Shown: positions 50,201-53,871 of the stretch, piece after piece
Numbering within the stretch: the first letter of the stretch is position 1
How the letters are laid out: each line of letters begins with the position of its first letter
Assembly: GCA_902826305.1 (NCBI GenBank)
Contig: CADEEH010000014.1
Span: forward strand, 1 to 53,871
DNA length: 53,871 nt
Direction: 5' to 3'
From: an uncultured Burkholderiales bacterium
GTDB taxonomy: Bacteria > Pseudomonadota > Gammaproteobacteria > Burkholderiales > Burkholderiaceae_E
Notes under the pieces: generated by a model
The model's input: only the letters and a program-made list of their open reading frames with translations
The model's database searches: none
Told to the model about the DNA's origin: nothing
Program-made: the position numbers and the translations under genes

Positions 50201-51103
50201 ATGTCGATCGGCGCGCTGCTGCCGACATTGCTGTACCTGACCGTCTGGTGGTTGTCGCGCCGGGCGGGGGCCTCGGAGCGATCGGGGATGGCGACCGACC
50301 CGCTGGCCGACGCCGACGGCCCCGGGGGCACGGACGAGCGCCGCGGCGCGATCGCCTGGCTGATCCCGGCCGGCCTGTTCGCGCATTCGCTGGCGCTCTA
50401 CCTCTCGGTCCAGGACCCGGAGGGTTTGCGCTTCGGATTCGCCCAGGCGCTGTCGGCCACCTTCGGGGTCGGGGTCCTGATCCTGTATGTCGAGGGGTTC
50501 AGCGCGCGGGTGCGTGCCCTGCACACCGTGGTCATGCCGATCGCCGCGGTGGCGAGCCTGCTGCCGTTCATCTTCCCCGGCACCGTGTTCCCGGCCGCCC
50601 GGACGCAGCCGCTGTTCCTGCCGCATCTGTTCATCGGCACGATGGCCTACGGCGTGCTGATGCTGGCCGCAGTGCATGCGGCGATGATGGCCGAGGTCGA
50701 ACGTTCGCTGCACGGCGGCGCGCGCAAGCTGAAGGCCGGCGGTGGTGCCGGCGGCCGGTTCTCGCCGTTCGCGCACTGGCTCGAGGATCTGCCGCCGCTG
50801 CTGGTGCTCGAACGGATCCTGTTCCGGTTCATCACGATCGGCTTCGTGCTGCTGACGCTGACCGCGCTGAGCGGGGTGTTGTTCACCGAGGAAGTGTTCG
50901 GGCGACCGTTGCGCCTGGATCACAAGACGGTGTTCACGCTGGTGGCCTGGGTGATGTTCGGTACCCTCCTGGTCGGCCGATCGCGCTGGGGCTGGCGCGG
51001 CCGGACCGCGCTCAGGCTGACGATCGGCGGCTTCACGGTGCTGCTGCTCGCCTACATCGGCAGCCGGTTCGTGCTGGAAGTGATCCTGCAGCGGGCCGGT
51101 TGA
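50201..51103 (+). CDS. CcsA/CcmC-type cytochrome c assembly membrane protein
   Basis: Inner-membrane protein of 300 residues with about eight helices, of the family containing CcsA, CcmF and YpjD, which handle haem. It has FPGTVFPAARTQPLFLPHLF with the haem-ligand His, IGTMAYGVLMLAAVHAAMMA, and RLDHKTVFTLVAWVMFGTLL near the end with another His. Located beside ffh, it matches the cytochrome c assembly family protein in this conserved position; whether it serves cytochrome c is unknown. ATG 50201 has GGTGGA before it; GTG 50189 is possible. Confidence 0.88.
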   Translation: MSIGALLPTLLYLTVWWLSRRAGASERSGMATDPLADADGPGGTDERRGAIAWLIPAGLFAHSLALYLSVQDPEGLRFGFAQALSATFGVGVLILYVEGFSARVRALHTVVMPIAAVASLLPFIFPGTVFPAARTQPLFLPHLFIGTMAYGVLMLAAVHAAMMAEVERSLHGGARKLKAGGGAGGRFSPFAHWLEDLPPLLVLERILFRFITIGFVLLTLTALSGVLFTEEVFGRPLRLDHKTVFTLVAWVMFGTLLVGRSRWGWRGRTALRLTIGGFTVLLLAYIGSRFVLEVILQRAG

Positions 51104-51186
51104 GCGGTCGCAACCGGGCGGTCGCAATTGGGCGTCGCAATAGGGCGGTCGCAACCGGGCGCTCGCAACTGAGCGCTCGCAACTGC
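51104..51186. repeat. 14-bp tandem repeat array
   Basis: Six head-to-tail copies of a 14-bp unit close to GCGGTCGCAACCGG: 51104-51117, 51118-51131, 51132-51144 (one base short), 51145-51158, 51159-51172 and 51173-51186. The last two carry GCGCTCGCAACTG. The array starts directly after the TGA of the CcsA-like gene and lies before the PP0621 gene. Copies are inexact, so it is older than the 13-bp array at 14.2 kb. Confidence 0.8.
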
Positions 51187-51253
51187 GGGGCCCGAGGGTC
51201 GTGCGGGTCGGACCCGCGAGGGGCCTCGAACGAGTGGCCGTGATCGGCGGAAC

Positions 51254-51502
51254 ATGGGCAAAGTCCTCACCTGGTTGCTGATCGCCGCGATCGTCTGGCT
51301 GGTCTGGCAGCTGATCGTCGCCAGTCGGCGTCGATCCGAACGTTCCCGCCGATCCGCGACGGACCCGGCCTCGGCCGAGCGGATCGAACGCTGCGCCCAT
51401 TGTGGCGTCTACCTGCCGGCATCGCAGGCGCGTCGCGACGGCGAGCGCTGGTTCTGCAGTGCCGAGCACGTCGCCGCCGCTCGGCGCGGCGACCCGCCAT
51501 GA
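51254..51502 (+). CDS. PP0621-type small zinc-ribbon membrane protein
   Basis: An 82-residue protein with one N-terminal membrane helix (VLTWLLIAAIVWLVWQLIV) and a C-terminal metal site CAHCGVYLPAS ... WFCSAEH (two Cys, then Cys and His). This layout fits the PP0621 family always found next to pilS/pilR or ffh in Pseudomonas and Burkholderiales. Function unknown. Its stop overlaps the pilS start (ATGA). Confidence 0.88.
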   Translation: MGKVLTWLLIAAIVWLVWQLIVASRRRSERSRRSATDPASAERIERCAHCGVYLPASQARRDGERWFCSAEHVAAARRGDPP

Positions 51503-53172
51503 GTTCGCGCATCCAGTTGCAATCCCCGGCAGCCGGCGCCGGCACCGGCACGGGTGTCCGCCCCGCGTCGATCCGCAACGAAGGCGCCCCGGAGTCGTTC
51601 TGGGTCTCGATGCGGTACTTCGCGATCAGCCGCATCGTGGTCGCCGCGTTGCTGCTGACGATCGTGCCGCTGCAGATCGGCACCATCGACGGCATCATCG
51701 ATCGCCGGATGTTCGTGCTGGTCGCGGGTGCCTACCTGGTGCTCGGCGTGATCTACCTGGCCGCGTTGAACCGGGGGCGGCCGTATTTCACCAGCCAGCT
51801 GATCGTCCATACGCTGACCGACCTGATCGCGATGTCGCTGCTGACCCATGCGGCGGGCGGCACCGGCAGTGGCTTCGGGGTGTTGCTGATCGCGCCGATC
51901 GCGGCGGCGGCGGTGGTCGGCACGCCGTTGCTGACCGCGTTCTTCGCCGCGGTGGCCACGCTGATGCTGATCGGCGACACCATCTGGCGCGGGCTGGAAT
52001 TCGGCCTCGATTCGGTGGCGCTGTTCCAGGCGGCGCTGACCGGAGCCGCCGGGTTCGTCGCCGGCGCGGTGGTCAACTGGGTCGCCGGCCGGCTTCACGT
52101 GCAGGAACAGCTGGCGAGCCGGCGCGGCCGCGACCTGCGCAACCAGCTCGCGGTCACACAGCTGGTGATCTCGGAACTGTCCGAGGGGGTGCTGGTGGTC
52201 GATCGCGCCGGGCGCCTGAAGACGTCGAATCCGGCGGCCCGCACCTTGCTCGGCGTCGAGACCGAAGGGGTGGCCGCGCCGATCGAGCCCGACGGCATCC
52301 GCTGGCAGGCGATCACCGCGGCGCTGGCGCAATGGTCGCAGGGTCCGGTGCCGCGCCCCGACTCGGTCGAGCTGACGCTGCCGGCCGAGTCCACCGGCGG
52401 CGATCCGCCGCGGGTGCGGCTGCGATTCCTCGCCCCGCTGCACGATGCCGACGACGACATGGTGATCATGGTCGAGGACCAGCGCCGGCTCGAGGACCGG
52501 GCCCAGCAGTTGAAGCTGGCCTCGATGGGCCGGCTGTCGGCGTCGATCGCACACGAGATCCGCAATCCGCTCGGGGCGATCCGGCATGCCAACAGCCTGC
52601 TCGCCGAGCAATTGCACGAGCCGCCGCTGGAGCGGCTGGCCCGGATCGTCGAGCAGAACTCGCTGCGGATCAACCGGGTGATCGAGGACGTGTTGTCGAT
52701 CGCACGTCGCGAACGCGCCACGCTCGAGGAGATCGACATCCAGGCGTTCCTGCATTCGCTGCTGCCGGAATTCGTCGCCCAGGTCGGTGCCGATGCGCAG
52801 CGCATCAGCGTCAGGCCGCTGCACGCCGCCCGGCTGCGCTTCGATTCGAACTGCCTGCGACAGGTGCTGGTCAACCTGCTCACCAACGCGTTGCGCTATG
52901 CAAGCACCCGGCCGGACGCGGTTGCGATCGAGTGGCGTCAGCTGGCCGGCGATCAATTAGAATTGCGGATCGCCGACGACGGCCCCGGACTGGCACCGGA
53001 AACGATTCAGCATGTATTCGAACCGTTCTTCACCACCGAGGCGCGCGGTACGGGGCTCGGCCTGTACCTGGCACGCGAGTTGTGCCATGCCAACGGCGCG
53101 GCGCTGCGCTACGAACCGGCGCCCGCGGCCGGCCGTTATCACGGTGCCTTCGTGGTGACCAGCGCGCGATGA
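51499..53172 (+). CDS. pilS: Sensor histidine kinase PilS
   Basis: Membrane kinase that with PilR controls type IV pilin expression. The 557-residue protein has a short Gly/Ala-rich lead, six membrane helices (about 35-210, e.g. ISRIVVAALLLTIVPLQIGT), a PAS domain (VISELSEGVLVVDRAGRLKT) and the kinase core. The phosphate-accepting His is in ASIAHEIRNPLGAIRHANSL; the ATPase has LRQVLVNLLTNALRYAS, IADDGPGLAPETIQHVFEPF and TGLGLYLARELC. The six-helix sensor that reads pilin in the membrane is typical of PilS. Overlaps both the gene before and pilR by four bases. Confidence 0.92.
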   Translation: MSSRIQLQSPAAGAGTGTGVRPASIRNEGAPESFWVSMRYFAISRIVVAALLLTIVPLQIGTIDGIIDRRMFVLVAGAYLVLGVIYLAALNRGRPYFTSQLIVHTLTDLIAMSLLTHAAGGTGSGFGVLLIAPIAAAAVVGTPLLTAFFAAVATLMLIGDTIWRGLEFGLDSVALFQAALTGAAGFVAGAVVNWVAGRLHVQEQLASRRGRDLRNQLAVTQLVISELSEGVLVVDRAGRLKTSNPAARTLLGVETEGVAAPIEPDGIRWQAITAALAQWSQGPVPRPDSVELTLPAESTGGDPPRVRLRFLAPLHDADDDMVIMVEDQRRLEDRAQQLKLASMGRLSASIAHEIRNPLGAIRHANSLLAEQLHEPPLERLARIVEQNSLRINRVIEDVLSIARRERATLEEIDIQAFLHSLLPEFVAQVGADAQRISVRPLHAARLRFDSNCLRQVLVNLLTNALRYASTRPDAVAIEWRQLAGDQLELRIADDGPGLAPETIQHVFEPFFTTEARGTGLGLYLARELCHANGAALRYEPAPAAGRYHGAFVVTSAR

Positions 53173-53871
53173 GCGCATCGGTCGAATCCGGAGTCGCCGC
53201 CGGCCGCCCGCCACGGGTGCCGCGGGTGCTGGTGGTCGACGACGAAGCCGACCTGCGCGAGCTGCTCGAACTGACGCTGGTCGGCATGGGGCTGGACGTC
53301 GACTGTGTCGGTTCACTCGCCGAGGCGCGGCGAAAACTCGCGGTGCATCGCTTCTCGCTGTGCCTGACCGACATGCGGCTGCCCGATGGCGAGGGCCTCG
53401 AGCTGGTCGGCGCGATCGGCCGCCAGACGCCGAACACGCCGGTGGCGGTGATCACCGCCTACGGCAGCACCGAGAACGCGGTCGCGGCGCTGAAGGCCGG
53501 GGCGTTCGACTACCTCGCCAAACCGATCGCGCTGGACGCGTTGCGCAACCTGGTCCGCTCGGCGATCCAGATGCCGGCCGAGCCGGCGCCGACCGTGCGT
53601 TCGGTCGATCCCGATCCGATGAGCCGCGACCTGCTCGGTGCGTCGGAGACGATGCGCGAGGTCCGGGCATCGATCGCCCGGCTCGCGCGCAGCATGGCGC
53701 CGGTGGCGATCACCGGTGAGTCCGGATCCGGCAAGGAGCTCGCCGCGCGGCTGGTGCACCAGGCCGGTCCCCGGGCGAACAAGCCGTTCGTCGCGGTCAA
53801 CTGCGGCGCGATTCCCGAGCAGCTGATGGAGGCCGAGTTCTTCGGCCACAAGCGCGGCGCGTTCACCGGGG
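53169..53871 (+). CDS. pilR: Sigma-54 response regulator PilR, 3' part outside window
   Basis: NtrC-type activator, partner of PilS, that works with sigma-54 at the pilin promoter. The visible 234 residues contain the receiver domain (VLVVDDEADLRELLEL, phosphorylation site Asp68 in LTDMRLPDGEG, Lys in DYLAKPIALD) and the start of the AAA+ domain: Walker A ITGESGSGKELAARLVHQ and, as the final residues, the GAFTG loop that touches sigma-54. The DNA-binding C terminus is beyond the edge. The ATG overlaps the pilS stop in ATGA. Confidence 0.93.
   Translation, partial: MSASVESGVAAGRPPRVPRVLVVDDEADLRELLELTLVGMGLDVDCVGSLAEARRKLAVHRFSLCLTDMRLPDGEGLELVGAIGRQTPNTPVAVITAYGSTENAVAALKAGAFDYLAKPIALDALRNLVRSAIQMPAEPAPTVRSVDPDPMSRDLLGASETMREVRASIARLARSMAPVAITGESGSGKELAARLVHQAGPRANKPFVAVNCGAIPEQLMEAEFFGHKRGAFTG

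Overview
The window is about 54 kb of very GC-rich DNA with strong G/C preference at third codon positions, dense coding and many 1-4 base gene overlaps. Gene order points to a betaproteobacterium, most likely Burkholderiales: rppH divergent from proS, proS followed by a lytic transglycosylase; ffh divergent from a CcsA-like cytochrome c assembly protein, then a PP0621-type zinc protein, pilS and pilR; and a 47-residue lysine-rich protein of a type common in that order. No rRNA, tRNA, CRISPR array, integrase or insertion sequence was seen.

Layout. 1-7.1 kb (minus strand): end-truncated acyl-CoA dehydrogenase, UxaA-type sugar-acid dehydratase, HD-GYP c-di-GMP phosphodiesterase and a TRAP transporter (dctP, dctQ, dctM). 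7.4-11.4 kb (plus): ABC exporter, a small unknown protein, then an SDR dehydrogenase and an FAH-family hydrolase resembling the last steps of 2-keto-3-deoxy-L-fuconate breakdown; with the TRAP importer and UxaA protein these suggest a dispersed sugar-acid catabolic set. 11.5-14.2 kb: envelope-stress module (His-rich CpxP-like lipoprotein, OmpR-type regulator, sensor kinase). 14.2-16.9 kb (minus): ECF sigma factor with a double-cupin partner, and a CtBP-type 2-hydroxyacid dehydrogenase. 17-26 kb: LDH2-type dehydrogenase, rppH, proS, lytic transglycosylase, acyl-CoA ligase, FMN reductase, ETF-ubiquinone oxidoreductase, DUF3617 protein.

26-35.3 kb is the most unusual part. Two paralogous proteins (230 and 252 residues) flank a crotonase and a large lipoprotein built of two beta-sandwich repeats plus a beta-propeller. 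The two paralogs end in a pattern that resembles the end of the gasdermin pore-forming domain, followed by a tail of about 20 residues as in bacterial gasdermins. The large lipoprotein has a paralog at 41.5-43.7 kb, and both copies carry the same 33-bp element (30 of 33 bases identical) 76-77 bases before the start codon. At 33.7 kb lies a serine hydrolase with five tandem WWYxGLS repeats and a beta-lactamase-like domain, resembling polyglycine hydrolases.

35.3-41.3 kb (minus): a complete Mrp-type Na+/H+ antiporter operon with fused A and B subunits. 44-48.8 kb: DUF3667 membrane protein, sugar/maltose O-acetyltransferase, a damaged locus where a 3'-truncated thioesterase gene is joined to a 5'-truncated BAAT-type acyl-CoA hydrolase gene, a 2H phosphoesterase and an NDP-sugar nucleotidyltransferase. 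48.8-53.9 kb: ffh, CcsA-like protein, PP0621 protein, pilS and the start of pilR, which runs off the window at its GAFTG motif.

All family assignments come from reading the translated sequence; no search or structure prediction was run.
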